Of a stretch of 64,000 nucleotides of DNA, positions 53,220 through 61,942 are shown one piece after another; the first letter of the stretch is position 1; each line of letters starts with the position of its first letter. The DNA is from Bacteroidota bacterium (GTDB lineage: Bacteria > Bacteroidota > Bacteroidia > Bacteroidales > UBA4417). Both the position numbers and the translations under genes were made by a program. The notes below the pieces were generated by a model. The model saw only the letters and a list, made by a program, of their open reading frames with translations, searched no databases and was not told where the DNA came from. The stretch lies in contig JAKLFM010000002.1 in assembly GCA_022711175.1 (NCBI GenBank), positions 65,274 through 129,273 on the forward strand, written 5' to 3'.

Positions 53220-54160
53220 TTCTGAATTTTTATTGCCATTTCAACCGTGCCTTCTGCTGATTCATCAGCGCGGATAACCTTGATGAGTCCGTACTTTCCG
53301 GCTTGCGTTTTAAAAGGAACTACCTTGCCTGCATAGCAATATTTACAATTGCCGCTTACTTTAGCTCCCTGGTATGCCGAAACTAACAGGCTGTCGTTTA
53401 CGGCAGCATCAAATTCGCTGGTCGTAATGAGGTTATTATCAACCGAATAATAGTCATACAGGGTAGCATTTTTAGCCGTCCAGTTGAGCAGAATGGGATA
53501 ATAGGCTACAGTAGCGGTGTATCCGGGACAGGTAAATGATGGAGACGGTTTGCCTGAAGTAATGTAGAAATACCCAAGAAAGTCAATTTCTGCTTCGTGG
53601 CCTGCTACCGTGCTTTGGTTGTATGTTAATCCTCCATCCAGGTCGAGAAACTGATCCCGGTTTTGGTTGTTCTGAAAACCAACGGTAACCGACGGATAGT
53701 AACTGATTGGCCCATAAGCAGTTCCTTCGGCTTTGTAAATTGTGAGCGACTGTGAGGCCGTCACACGGTCGGCATTCATAACGGTTACCAGCCAGGTTTC
53801 TGCTTCGGCTGATGATTTGCTGAAGGTGAGGTCGAGGTCAAGCCCTTCCTGTCCGCAGTAAATGCCGCGATCGTACTGCACAACTGTGTCGTTTCCTTCG
53901 ATACGGTCGATACGGATGTATGTAAGAGGTGCGCCGGCACCCGACGCCAGCACTCCGATCCTGATAGTACCTCCCTGGGGTATATCTGCACCGTCAGCTG
54001 TATAAGCCGTTCCTGATTTTAGTAATAGGAATGTTTTTGAAACGCTGTCATCCTTTGTACAGGATGAAAACATCAGGATGAAACTTAGAGAAACAAAAAA
54101 CCACATTCTGACGGGGCAGTAGTGTGGCTTCTTGTTCTTAGGGAAGGATGAAAACTTCAT
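53216..54160 (-). CDS. Lipoprotein of the TonB operon (second paralogue, CxxC)
   Basis: A 314-residue lipoprotein: hydrophobic stretch then SSCTK as lipobox (Cys near residue 34). It shares a layout and sequence with the lipoprotein at 54167: the VTVGFQNNQNRDQFLDL segment, the EAEIDFLGYFYIT segment, TTSEFDAAVNDSLLVSAY and the C-terminal AGKYGLIKVI ... TVEMAIKIQK. Unlike its paralogue it has a GNCKYCYAGK motif with CxxC, perhaps a metal site or disulfide. Starts at 54163 (GTG), 54160 (ATG) and 54106 (ATG, MWFFVSLSF) are possible; 54106 gives a more usual signal peptide. No named family recognised. Confidence 0.7.
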   Translation of the reverse strand: MKFSSFPKNKKPHYCPVRMWFFVSLSFILMFSSCTKDDSVSKTFLLLKSGTAYTADGADIPQGGTIRIGVLASGAGAPLTYIRIDRIEGNDTVVQYDRGIYCGQEGLDLDLTFSKSSAEAETWLVTVMNADRVTASQSLTIYKAEGTAYGPISYYPSVTVGFQNNQNRDQFLDLDGGLTYNQSTVAGHEAEIDFLGYFYITSGKPSPSFTCPGYTATVAYYPILLNWTAKNATLYDYYSVDNNLITTSEFDAAVNDSLLVSAYQGAKVSGNCKYCYAGKVVPFKTQAGKYGLIKVIRADESAEGTVEMAIKIQK

Positions 54161-54166
54161 CACTTG

Positions 54167-55048
54167 CTATTTCTGGATTTTTGCTGCAAATTCGAGTGTC
54201 CCGTCTTCAACTCCGGTAACTTCAACAATCTTCAGCAATCCAAATTTACCTGATTGAAGCTTGATGCAATAAACTTCGCCTGCTGTGAGCAGCTTGGCTT
54301 TCTTGAATTTGTTGTTGGGATCAAAAGCTGCGAGCACCTTGGCATCATTGGTTACGGCATCAAATTCGGCTGCTGTGAGAGCTGTTTTTACAAAATAGGT
54401 CACATTCTTGGTTGTGTAATTTGACGGATCATAATCACCGCCAAAAATCCCTGAAATATTCGATCCCGGTGCCGCGAGTGTCATCAGGTTAACATGGCCG
54501 GATGTGTTTTCGTAGAAGCAAAACAGGTCGATATCGGCCTGGTGATTGAAAGCCTGGTCAATGGTGTACAGCGTAGCCGTGTTATTTGCAAACGATGCAA
54601 ACCCGGGAACCGTTGTATTATTCTGAGCGCCCAGTTTCACCGACGCAAACGAAGCGATTTCGCCAAAAGAGCCCGTGATGGTAACTGAATCGGCAAAAGT
54701 GTTTCCGGCTATGTCAGTCGTCACAAACTTCCAAACCTCTTTGTCGTTGGTGTTTTTCAGGCTGAAAAAGTCGAAGGTAAACTGGGTTGAGTTGATCGTC
54801 GAATCAAGTATTGCCTGGCCATCGAGTAAGATCATGAATTTTACCAGGTTATCGGTGCCGTTGTAGTCGGCAGTAATGCCAAAACGCAAGGTGTCGGCAT
54901 AAGCGGCATTGGCATCGGCTGTAATATATCCCGCAGCATTTGACAGCTTGATTGTGGGGAGTACCGGTTCGTCATCTTTTTTACATGCCGTGGTTAACAT
55001 CAATGCTGATAAGGCTATCAGCGCAATAATCGAGGTAATCTTTTTCAT
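54167..55048 (-). CDS. Lipoprotein of the TonB operon (first paralogue)
   Basis: A 293-residue lipoprotein with signal MKKITSIIALIALSALMLTTAC and lipobox TTAC. The ATG at 55048 is used because the longer open frame to 55195 would include the promoter. The N-terminal half is an Ig-like or beta-sandwich domain (TADANAAYADTLRFGITAD). The C-terminal half (SVKLGAQNNTTVPGFASF, QADIDLFCFYENTSG, LTAAEFDAVTNDAKVLAAF, LQSGKFGLLKIV ... FAAKIQK) matches that of the lipoprotein that follows at a 6-base gap. Both end in KIQK. A surface-exposed substrate-binding role for the TonB receptor is inferred from the operon. Confidence 0.7.
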   Translation of the reverse strand: MKKITSIIALIALSALMLTTACKKDDEPVLPTIKLSNAAGYITADANAAYADTLRFGITADYNGTDNLVKFMILLDGQAILDSTINSTQFTFDFFSLKNTNDKEVWKFVTTDIAGNTFADSVTITGSFGEIASFASVKLGAQNNTTVPGFASFANNTATLYTIDQAFNHQADIDLFCFYENTSGHVNLMTLAAPGSNISGIFGGDYDPSNYTTKNVTYFVKTALTAAEFDAVTNDAKVLAAFDPNNKFKKAKLLTAGEVYCIKLQSGKFGLLKIVEVTGVEDGTLEFAAKIQK

Positions 55049-55214
55049 TTTGATAATTTTTCGATTAGAAAACAAATTCATAACGCCGGCAAAGGTAATA
55101 ATTTGGAAACACCTGCAAACTGCTGAGAAATATTTATTGAATTGCAAGCAATATAAACCTGCATGTTCACACCGATGAGGTTTACACATCAACACTTAAA
55201 CCTTACATATATCA
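55049..55214. other. Intergenic region before the TonB operon
   Basis: 166 bases between the stop of leucyl aminopeptidase and the first lipoprotein. It holds the operon promoter (55090-55119). It also has a 7-bp inverted repeat, TAAACCT 55154-55160 with AGGTTTA 55178-55184, but with a 17-base loop and no T-run, so not a convincing terminator. I see no B12 box or other riboswitch core. Confidence 0.4.
55090..55119 (-). promoter_or_regulatory. Bacteroidota promoter of the TonB operon
   Basis: On the minus strand TTTG at 55119-55116, an 18-base spacer and TACCTTTG at 55097-55090. It gives a leader of about 35-40 bases before the ATG at 55048 and shows that the operon is transcribed separately from leucyl aminopeptidase. 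Confidence 0.7.
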
Positions 55215-56657
55215 TCAGGCCTTGCTGATAAGTTCAGCCATTTTAAACAGCAATCTCACACCTGTAGCTGTGCCGCCGGCAGTTCGGTAGGCTTCTTTTT
55301 TTTCGAGAAATGAAGGCCCGGCAATATCGAGGTGAATCCATGGATAATCGGTAAAATGCTGCAGGAATTTTGCTGCAGTTATGGTCCCGGCATATCGGCC
55401 GCCAACGTTTTTCAGATCGGCAATCTCTGACTTGATGAGTTCTCCGTAATCGTCCCACATGGGGAATTCGGCAATCCGCTCATGTACTGCTGTTCCTGCT
55501 TCGCGGAGCATTTCAAACTGTTTGCCGGCTTTTGCATGCATCCCGGCGATGCCAAAAGTGCCGAGTGCTGCCATGGCGGCGCCTGTAAGCGTTGCCAGGT
55601 CAATCACAAGCATAGGATCATAATTTTTGGCATAGGTAAGCGCATCAGCCAGAATAAGACGGCCTTCGGCGTCGGTATTCATCACTTCTACGGTAGTGCC
55701 GTCCATCATGGAAATAATGTCGCCCGGCGTGGTGGCATTGCCATCAGGGCGGTTATCAGTTGCCGGTACCAGCGCAACAACATGCAACGGCAGTTTCGAT
55801 TTTGCAATGGCAAACAGGGCTGCAGCAACAGCTGCTGCACCGGCCATATCACATTTCATGGTGTCCATCGAAGCGGATGGTTTCAGGCTTAGCCCGCCGG
55901 TATCATAAACAACCCCTTTGCCGACAAAAACCAAAGGCTTTTTATTCACAGGCTTTTCAGGCTTGTATTCCATGATCGTAAATGTGGGAGGGTCAATACT
56001 GCCGCGGTTTACAGCAAGCAGGCCACCCATTCGCAATGCTTCAATGCGGTTTTTGTTCATTACTTCCACTTTAACTCCCGATTCGGCACCGAGTTGTTCA
56101 AACTCCTGTGCCATTTTTTCAGCGTTAAGCGACAGTACAGGTTCATTAACCAGCGAACGGCAGCGATATACAGCGTCACAAAGAAAATTCATCCTTTCAA
56201 CCTGCTCATTTTTAACATGTTTCGAAACAATTCCAATTGCTTTCAACGATGGTTCTTTGGTTGAAGCTTCTTTTACATATTTCAGGAATTTGTAGTTACC
56301 GAGAGCCATTCCTTCAGCAATGGCAAGGGTTTCGGCAGGTTTTGCAGCAATGTCGAGCAGGGTGACTGATTCAATCTTGCTGTCGTTGAGCATTGGCAGA
56401 AAACCGTCGCCGGCTTTCCTAAGCTTTTCAATTTTTCGCGGCGTTGATTTGCCTTTTTCAACCCTTACTACAAAAAGCCAATTATCTAACCTGTTGATGG
56501 TTACAATGTTTTTATCCTTTTCCTTGAGACGTTTTCGCAAAAAGGTTAGTTCGGGACCGGTAAAAAGCTCCCTTGGTATATCATTGATGGTATTGATTAC
56601 TAAGACCAGCGTTTCGCCGGCTGTAGCGCGCTTTATCAGGCTGATGGCAGGTAACAT
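55215..56657 (-). CDS. pepA: Leucyl aminopeptidase (M17 family)
   Basis: A cytosolic di-zinc aminopeptidase of 480 residues. The N-terminal domain is followed by the catalytic domain with the metal and substrate region VGKGVVYDTGGLSLKPSASM, MKCDMAGAAAV and the signature NTDAEGRLILADAL. The ATG at 56657 (MLPAISLIKR) is used; the upstream open frame overlaps the TAnnTTTG box at 56679. The gene is divergent from mqnC with a compact promoter region of about 90 bases between the starts. Confidence 0.94.
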   Translation of the reverse strand: MLPAISLIKRATAGETLVLVINTINDIPRELFTGPELTFLRKRLKEKDKNIVTINRLDNWLFVVRVEKGKSTPRKIEKLRKAGDGFLPMLNDSKIESVTLLDIAAKPAETLAIAEGMALGNYKFLKYVKEASTKEPSLKAIGIVSKHVKNEQVERMNFLCDAVYRCRSLVNEPVLSLNAEKMAQEFEQLGAESGVKVEVMNKNRIEALRMGGLLAVNRGSIDPPTFTIMEYKPEKPVNKKPLVFVGKGVVYDTGGLSLKPSASMDTMKCDMAGAAAVAAALFAIAKSKLPLHVVALVPATDNRPDGNATTPGDIISMMDGTTVEVMNTDAEGRLILADALTYAKNYDPMLVIDLATLTGAAMAALGTFGIAGMHAKAGKQFEMLREAGTAVHERIAEFPMWDDYGELIKSEIADLKNVGGRYAGTITAAKFLQHFTDYPWIHLDIAGPSFLEKKEAYRTAGGTATGVRLLFKMAELISKA

Positions 56658-56678
56658 GGTACATGAATTTGGTGATGT

Positions 56679-56686
56679 CAAAATTA
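56679..56686 (-). promoter_or_regulatory. Bacteroidota -7 box for leucyl aminopeptidase
   Basis: TAATTTTG on the minus strand, 22 bases before the ATG at 56657. It lies 50 bases from the divergent mqnC box. Confidence 0.55.
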
Positions 56687-56735
56687 ACAATCATTGTCCA
56701 GATTGGTTAATTTACATGCACAATCTGTAAAAGAC

Positions 56736-56743
56736 TAATTTTG
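56736..56743 (+). promoter_or_regulatory. Bacteroidota -7 box for mqnC, suggesting a leaderless transcript
   Basis: TAATTTTG ends only five bases before the mqnC ATG at 56749, so the transcript would start at or next to the start codon. A TTTA at 56711-56714 sits 21 bases upstream as a one-mismatch -33 box. Confidence 0.5.
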
Positions 56744-56748
56744 CATTC

Positions 56749-57852
56749 ATGATTAACGATCACTCAGCTTTGCTGTTAAAAGCCATAGATGGCAAATTTC
56801 TTTCGGCTGACGAAGGGCTGGAATTGTATTTAAATGCACCCCTGTCGCAGTTGATGTTTGCTGCCAACGAGGTGAGGAAAAAGCTGCATCCGCATGGCAA
56901 AGTAACCTGGATCATCGACCGGAATGTGAATTACACCAATATTTGTGTTTCGGGGTGTAAGTTTTGTAATTTCTATCGCGGCAAGAATCATCGCGAAGCC
57001 TACGTTACGTCCATCGAGGAATACCGGCAGAAGATAGATGAACTTTTTGCGCTTGGCGGCAATCAGTTATTGCTTCAGGGCGGTATGCATCCTGATTTTG
57101 GATTATCTTTTTACACGGAACTGTTCCAGGCGCTTAAAGGAATGTATCCCGATCTCAAGTTACATGCTTTAGGCCCTCCCGAAGTAGTTCATATTGCGCA
57201 GCTCGAAAGCCTGAGCTATCATGATACGCTGGAGCGGCTTATGGCTGCCGGCCTCGACAGCCTGCCCGGCGCAGGAGCTGAAATCCTCGTTGAAAGGGTA
57301 CGCAGCGAAGTGTCGCGAAATAAATGTACGGCAAATCAGTGGCTCGATGTTATGCGCGAAGCCCATAGACTAGGGCTGACCACCTCGGCTACAATGATGT
57401 TCGGACATATTGAAACGCCCGAAGAGCGCCTGCAACATATGATTGCCGTCAGGGAAGTTCAAGCCGGGAAACCAGATGCTGCAACCGGTTTCATCTCCTT
57501 TATTCCCTGGCCTTTTCAGGATAAAAATACGGTGTTGAGCAAACGTTACAATGTACATAACTCGGTGAGCAGGGAAGAATATATCCGTACCATCGCCATT
57601 AGCCGTCTTATGCTGCCGAATATTCAAAACGTGCAGGCATCATGGCTTACTGTTGGCAAGGAGACGGCTCAGCTTTGCCTTCATGCAGGCGCCAATGATT
57701 TTGGTTCGATAATGATTGAAGAAAACGTGGTTTCCGTTGCCGGGGCTGATTATAAATTTGACAAGGAAGGAATCAGGAAGGCTATTCGTGAAGCCGGGTT
57801 TGAGCCACAGTTCCGCAATCAGCAATTTGAATTTTTACCCTCTCCGGAATGA
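56749..57852 (+). CDS. mqnC: Cyclic dehypoxanthine futalosine synthase (MqnC)
   Basis: Radical SAM enzyme of the futalosine route to menaquinone; 367 residues. The cluster motif CxxxCxxC is Cys66, Cys70 and Cys73 in NICVSGCKFCNFYRG, preceded by IIDRNVNYTN, typical of MqnC rather than MqnE or CofH. Downstream family segments are GGNQLLLQGGMHPD, GAGAEILVERVR, TTSATMMFGH and GFISFIPWPFQ. It shows that the cell makes menaquinone by this pathway, matching the menaquinone-type SdhC. Other mqn genes are not in the window. Start chosen at the first ATG, which follows its promoter box by five bases. Confidence 0.93.
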   Translation: MINDHSALLLKAIDGKFLSADEGLELYLNAPLSQLMFAANEVRKKLHPHGKVTWIIDRNVNYTNICVSGCKFCNFYRGKNHREAYVTSIEEYRQKIDELFALGGNQLLLQGGMHPDFGLSFYTELFQALKGMYPDLKLHALGPPEVVHIAQLESLSYHDTLERLMAAGLDSLPGAGAEILVERVRSEVSRNKCTANQWLDVMREAHRLGLTTSATMMFGHIETPEERLQHMIAVREVQAGKPDAATGFISFIPWPFQDKNTVLSKRYNVHNSVSREEYIRTIAISRLMLPNIQNVQASWLTVGKETAQLCLHAGANDFGSIMIEENVVSVAGADYKFDKEGIRKAIREAGFEPQFRNQQFEFLPSPE

Positions 57853-57870
57853 TCGGGGGAACAGGCAGGC

Positions 57871-59133
57871 TCATAACTCGATAAACTGCCGTATATTGCT
57901 CATTACTATTTCAGTAGCTCCTTTTTTTGAGGCAACATATTTCCGGCATACTGCCGAAGCCTCTGAAAGGCGCGCCGGCTGACTGAGCAGAGGGGCCATT
58001 TTGTCCTTTAGGCTCTGATAATTCTCGATTGGGAATGCCCCATTTAGAAGAACAAGGTCCGAGGCCTCGTTGAATTTATGGTAATTGGGGCCAAAAAACA
58101 CCGGTAATCCGAATGTGGCAGCTTCGAGGATGTTGTGTATGCCCGCCCCAAATCCGCCGCCTATGTATGCAACAGTTCCATACTGGTACAAATGGGGGAG
58201 GATGCCGATGGTATCAATCACCAGTACACGGTACATGGTTACCGATGACGGATTGGCCGCCGAAAGCTTCACCGCCAGCCCGTTGCACCTGGCAAGGATG
58301 GCTGAAATGTGAGCTTCGTCAGTTTGATGAGGCGCTAAGATTATTTTAACATCATGATTTTCAGAGAGGTATTGTATGAGCAGGCTTTCGTCGGCAGGCC
58401 AGGAGCTGCCGGCGATAATAATTTTATTTCCTGAAGCAAAAGCCCTGATTAGCGGAAACTCGCGCGCATTGCCGGCTATAGCTGAGACACGGTCGAACCG
58501 CGTATCGCCGCTGATGATCACATTCCTGATATTGATGAACTCGAGCAACTCACGCGAATTTTCGTTTTGCACAAAAATGGTAGCGAAGCCTGCGAGCAGT
58601 TTCCGCGGCCAATCGCCATACCATTTAAAGAAAACTTGTGTTGTGCGAAAATTTGCCGAAAGCAGAAAAACCGGAACTTGATTTATCCGCAGGTTTTCGA
58701 GGTAATTGAACCAGAATTCGTATTTGATGAAGAATGCCACATCGGGATTCACTGTTCTAACAAATTTGGCCGCCCGCGAAGGAGTATCAAGCGGAAGGTA
58801 GTATATGAAATCAGCGCCGGTGTATGCATTGCGGACTTCGTACCCCGAAGGGCTGAAAAATGTTAAGAAGATGAAATAATCAGGATGTTGCTGCCTGAAA
58901 GCTTCGATCACCGGCCTGCCTTGTTCAAATTCGCCCAACGAGGCGCAATGAAACCATGCTATCTTCCGGTCGCCATGTGTTTTGCGGGCTTCATTAATAG
59001 CAAGCTGTATCCTGTCGAATATACGTTTGCGTCCGTTCACCCACCGCCTTGCTTTGGCATTGAAAGGTGACCCGATACGGATTCCTAATCCGTAAAAATA
59101 AATCCCGATACTGTATATGGCCTGAGCCAGCAT
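57871..59133 (-). CDS. waaA: 3-deoxy-D-manno-octulosonic acid (Kdo) transferase
   Basis: GT30 enzyme that adds Kdo to lipid A on the inner face of the inner membrane, 420 residues. N-terminal hydrophobic anchor, then WFHCASLGEFEQGRPVIE, the LTFFSPSGYE region, FIKYEFWFNYL and FLLSANFR in the first Rossmann domain. The second has IIAGSSWPADE, VLVIDTIGILPHLYQY, AYIGGGFGAGIHNILEAA and VFFGPNYHKF. It shows an LPS-bearing outer membrane. It follows the small barrel gene by 21 bases and converges on mqnC. Confidence 0.95.
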   Translation of the reverse strand: MLAQAIYSIGIYFYGLGIRIGSPFNAKARRWVNGRKRIFDRIQLAINEARKTHGDRKIAWFHCASLGEFEQGRPVIEAFRQQHPDYFIFLTFFSPSGYEVRNAYTGADFIYYLPLDTPSRAAKFVRTVNPDVAFFIKYEFWFNYLENLRINQVPVFLLSANFRTTQVFFKWYGDWPRKLLAGFATIFVQNENSRELLEFINIRNVIISGDTRFDRVSAIAGNAREFPLIRAFASGNKIIIAGSSWPADESLLIQYLSENHDVKIILAPHQTDEAHISAILARCNGLAVKLSAANPSSVTMYRVLVIDTIGILPHLYQYGTVAYIGGGFGAGIHNILEAATFGLPVFFGPNYHKFNEASDLVLLNGAFPIENYQSLKDKMAPLLSQPARLSEASAVCRKYVASKKGATEIVMSNIRQFIEL

Positions 59134-59154
59134 TGTAAAGAGTTGGTATCAAGA

Positions 59155-59922
59155 TTAGTAATAGTAGAATTCCCTGCTTGATTTATTATATAGCGGAAAT
59201 GTCCAACCGAGTTTTATTCCGATAAGCATGTCGAAACGACGTTCTTCCGGACGCTTCATTTCGGCAAAGTAATAAGCCCGTCGTGATTGAGTGAATGCTT
59301 CAATGGCCTCGATTCCTGCAAAGTAATTGATCTTACGGTTATTGCTGAAATGCGTATAACCGATAAATTGGTTCAGGGCAGGCCCGTTGCACATATGATC
59401 GTACCCTTTCTTGTAGTCGCCGGCAACCTGTGGAGCTGCATTATCGCTGTTTTCGATACGTATTTTATGCTGCAAAAATCCAACACCTCCAGTAATCATG
59501 AGTCCGGAATTTGGATTAGAATGACCTACCGGTATGATTTTTCCGGTTCTAAAGCGAAGGTCGTATCCACGCTCCAGGAGGGCTATGTTGGCATACACGC
59601 CGTTCTCATCAATGATATGGCCGTCAGAAGTGGCAATGTTGGCCAAAATGCTCGATTCGTTCTTGATCTTTTCACTGAAAATGAAATTTCCTTCGAGGCC
59701 GAAATACCAGTTGGATTTGGTTTTAAACCCGAATCCGGCGCCAACAGTATTGCTGATCCCGAAACGGTCTTTCATGTCGCCCGCTGGCAAATGCATGCCG
59801 AACGACGCTGAAATCATTGGAAAGCTGATACTTGAATCTTTTACATTCACCTGGCCCACAACGTTCTGTTGTGCGAAGATGCAAAAGCAAAAGAGCAGAA
59901 AAACCGGAAGTTTGAATCGCAT
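59155..59922 (-). CDS. Small outer-membrane beta-barrel-like protein
   Basis: A 255-residue exported protein. The signal peptide is MRFKLPVFLLFCFCIFAQQNVVGQ; alternating strands such as SISFPMISASFGMHLPAGDM, TVGAGFGFKTKSNWYFGLEGNFIFS, SGLMITGGVGFLQHKIRIE and NYFAGIEAIEAF, ending LIGIKLGWTFPLYN, suggest an eight-stranded barrel. I start at 59922, since the TAnnTTTG box at 59947-59954 lies inside the longer frame and leaves the Met at 59937 too close. It is co-oriented with waaA and may help assemble or regulate the outer membrane, but this is only context. Confidence 0.75.
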   Translation of the reverse strand: MRFKLPVFLLFCFCIFAQQNVVGQVNVKDSSISFPMISASFGMHLPAGDMKDRFGISNTVGAGFGFKTKSNWYFGLEGNFIFSEKIKNESSILANIATSDGHIIDENGVYANIALLERGYDLRFRTGKIIPVGHSNPNSGLMITGGVGFLQHKIRIENSDNAAPQVAGDYKKGYDHMCNGPALNQFIGYTHFSNNRKINYFAGIEAIEAFTQSRRAYYFAEMKRPEERRFDMLIGIKLGWTFPLYNKSSREFYYY

Positions 59923-59946
59923 TCGGGAGTTGCACATTAGAAGTGG

Positions 59947-59954
59947 CAAAGGTA
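59947..59954 (-). promoter_or_regulatory. Bacteroidota -7 box for the small barrel gene and waaA
   Basis: TACCTTTG on the minus strand, 24 bases before the ATG at 59922. It excludes the longer start at 59949. Confidence 0.55.
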
Positions 59955-60079
59955 TGAAAAACTTGGTGTGTTATATACTGGTTTATACCATGCCGGCAGT
60001 AAAGCGGCAATTTTGCCCTATCCGGGTTTAACCAATCAAACGGGAATGGCAGCAGTGATTCCCGCCCGGTAATTCTTGT

Positions 60080-60087
60080 TATCTTTG
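60080..60087 (+). promoter_or_regulatory. Bacteroidota -7 box for the nucleotide-sugar genes
   Basis: TATCTTTG matches TAnnTTTG and lies 30 bases before the ATG at 60118. It excludes the in-frame start at 60076. It likely drives the DegT-type aminotransferase gene and those behind it. Confidence 0.6.
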
Positions 60088-60117
60088 TCAGACTTTCACA
60101 AACTAAAATCCAGCTCT

Positions 60118-61248
60118 ATGCGAAACATTGCCATGGTGGACCTCAAAGCCCAGTACGAGAAAATCAAACCCGAGATTGATGCCGCCATTCAGCAGGTGAT
60201 TGACACTACTGCTTTTATCAACGGCCCGGCTGTAAAAGAGTTCCAGGCTGCACTTGAAAAATACCTGGATGTAAAACACGTAATTCCATGCGCCAACGGT
60301 ACCGATGCCCTTCAGATTTCGATGATGGCGCTTGGGCTGAAACCGGGAGACGAGGTCATAGCTCCTTCGTTTACCTTCATCGCCACGGCCGAAGTGATCG
60401 CTTTGTTAGGACTTACCCCGGTGCTGGTTGATGTTGATCCCCATACCTTTAACATTGATCCGGTGGCCATCCGCAAGGCAATCACTCAAAAAACCAAAGC
60501 CATTGTTCCGGTTCACCTGTTCGGGCAATGTGCCGATATGGACGAAATCATGCAGATCGCCGGCGAATATAACCTGTTTGTGATTGAAGATGTTGCGCAG
60601 GCAATCGGTGCCGAATTTCACCTGAGTTCAGGTAAAACAGTTAAAGCCGGAACCATCGGGCATGTAGGTTGCACCTCCTTTTTCCCATCAAAAAATCTTG
60701 GCTGTTATGGCGATGGAGGAGCAATATTCACCAATGATGATAAGATTGCTGCCAAACTGCGATCGGTTGTAAACCATGGCATGACAGTGCGCTATTACCA
60801 TGATGATATCGGTGTAAACAGCCGGCTCGACAGCATACAGGCTGCTATTCTCAAAATCAAGTTAAAGTATCTTGATACCTACGCCGAAGCACGCCGCAAG
60901 GCTGCTGATGCTTACGACGCAGCCTTTTCAGCCAATCCCGGGCTGAAGGTGCCGTCACGTTTCGCTAAATCAACACATGTTTTCCACCAATACACGCTCG
61001 TAACCACTAATTTGGATCGGGGCAAACTGCAGGAGTACCTCGCTGCCAAAAATATACCGGCAATGATCTATTATCCTGTGCCGATTCATCTGCAAAAAGC
61101 CTACCTCGATCCACGTTACAAACCGGGCGATTTCCCGGTAACCGAAGCACTCAGCAAAGCTGTGATTTCGCTGCCCATGCATACCGAACTCGATGAAGAG
61201 CAAATTGCATTCATCACTTCTTCGGTAATCGAGTTTACCAATCAATAA
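60118..61248 (+). CDS. DegT/DnrJ/EryC1 family sugar aminotransferase
   Basis: PLP-dependent aminotransferase of nucleotide sugars, 376 residues. It starts [21 protein letters not shown], with [16 protein letters not shown], the PLP-contact Asp in [14 protein letters not shown] and Lys192 in [15 protein letters not shown]. The sequence is closest in feel to WbpE/WlbC enzymes that make UDP-GlcNAc3NA derivatives, a view supported by the LbH acetyltransferase that follows at 29 bases. Exact sugar not proven. Confidence 0.9.
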   Translation: MRNIAMVDLKAQYEKIKPEIDAAIQQVIDTTAFINGPAVKEFQAALEKYLDVKHVIPCANGTDALQISMMALGLKPGDEVIAPSFTFIATAEVIALLGLTPVLVDVDPHTFNIDPVAIRKAITQKTKAIVPVHLFGQCADMDEIMQIAGEYNLFVIEDVAQAIGAEFHLSSGKTVKAGTIGHVGCTSFFPSKNLGCYGDGGAIFTNDDKIAAKLRSVVNHGMTVRYYHDDIGVNSRLDSIQAAILKIKLKYLDTYAEARRKAADAYDAAFSANPGLKVPSRFAKSTHVFHQYTLVTTNLDRGKLQEYLAAKNIPAMIYYPVPIHLQKAYLDPRYKPGDFPVTEALSKAVISLPMHTELDEEQIAFITSSVIEFTNQ

Positions 61249-61277
61249 CAGCAACACCGAAACAAAATACCTTCCGA

Positions 61278-61856
61278 ATGGATAACGAATATTTTGCACA
61301 CCCCACAGCAGTAATTGACGATGGCTGCATCATCGGCAAAGGGGTAAAAATCTGGCACTTTTCGCATATCATGTCAAATTGTGTTATTGGCGACAATTGC
61401 AATATCGGCCAGAATGTTGTTGTATCGCCCGAAGTTGTGCTGGGACGAAATGTTAAAGTGCAGAATAATGTATCAATCTACACCGGTGTGATATGTGAGG
61501 ATGATGTCTTTCTTGGCCCTTCAATGGTTTTTACTAACGTAATTAATCCCCGTAGCGCCGTGAACCGCAAACACGAATATGCGAAAACCAGGGTAAGAAA
61601 AGGAGCGACCATTGGAGCAAATGCCACTATAGTGTGCGGTAACGACATTGGCGAATTTGCTTTTATAGGTGCAGGAGCGGTTGTAACCAAGCCGGTGCCG
61701 CCTTATGCCCTCGTTGTCGGCAACCCGTCGAGGCAAACAGGCTGGATGAGCGAATTCGGCCAAAAACTGCATTTCGACTCAATGGGTATCGCGGTATGTC
61801 CCGAAAGCAAAGTCAGGTATATGCTGCGCGAAGGTAAAGTGACAAAAATCGGATGA
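61278..61856 (+). CDS. Left-handed beta-helix acetyltransferase (WbpD/WlbB-like)
   Basis: A 192-residue hexapeptide-repeat transferase. Repeats such as [34 protein letters not shown] and [28 protein letters not shown] build the beta-helix trimer that binds acetyl-CoA. The [12 protein letters not shown] and [12 protein letters not shown] segments are typical of N-acetyltransferases acting on 3-amino sugars. With the preceding aminotransferase it would complete a UDP-2,3-diacetamido-sugar step for a surface polysaccharide. The dehydrogenase of this pathway is not in the window. Confidence 0.88.
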   Translation: MDNEYFAHPTAVIDDGCIIGKGVKIWHFSHIMSNCVIGDNCNIGQNVVVSPEVVLGRNVKVQNNVSIYTGVICEDDVFLGPSMVFTNVINPRSAVNRKHEYAKTRVRKGATIGANATIVCGNDIGEFAFIGAGAVVTKPVPPYALVVGNPSRQTGWMSEFGQKLHFDSMGIAVCPESKVRYMLREGKVTKIG

Positions 61857-61942
61857 GACGACAGGTGAATAAAAGTTATCAGAAATAAATACGAAAATTC
61901 ATTTCCCGGGAACCGGATCATATTAATTAATACATACTGAAT

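Noticed and set aside
55154-55184. A hairpin as a terminator for leucyl aminopeptidase.
   Set aside because: The stem is seven pairs with a 17-base loop and lacks a T-run on either strand.
55049-55214. A cobalamin or other riboswitch ahead of the TonB operon.
   Set aside because: The leader from the likely transcript start is under 45 bases, and no B12 box or comparable core is present.
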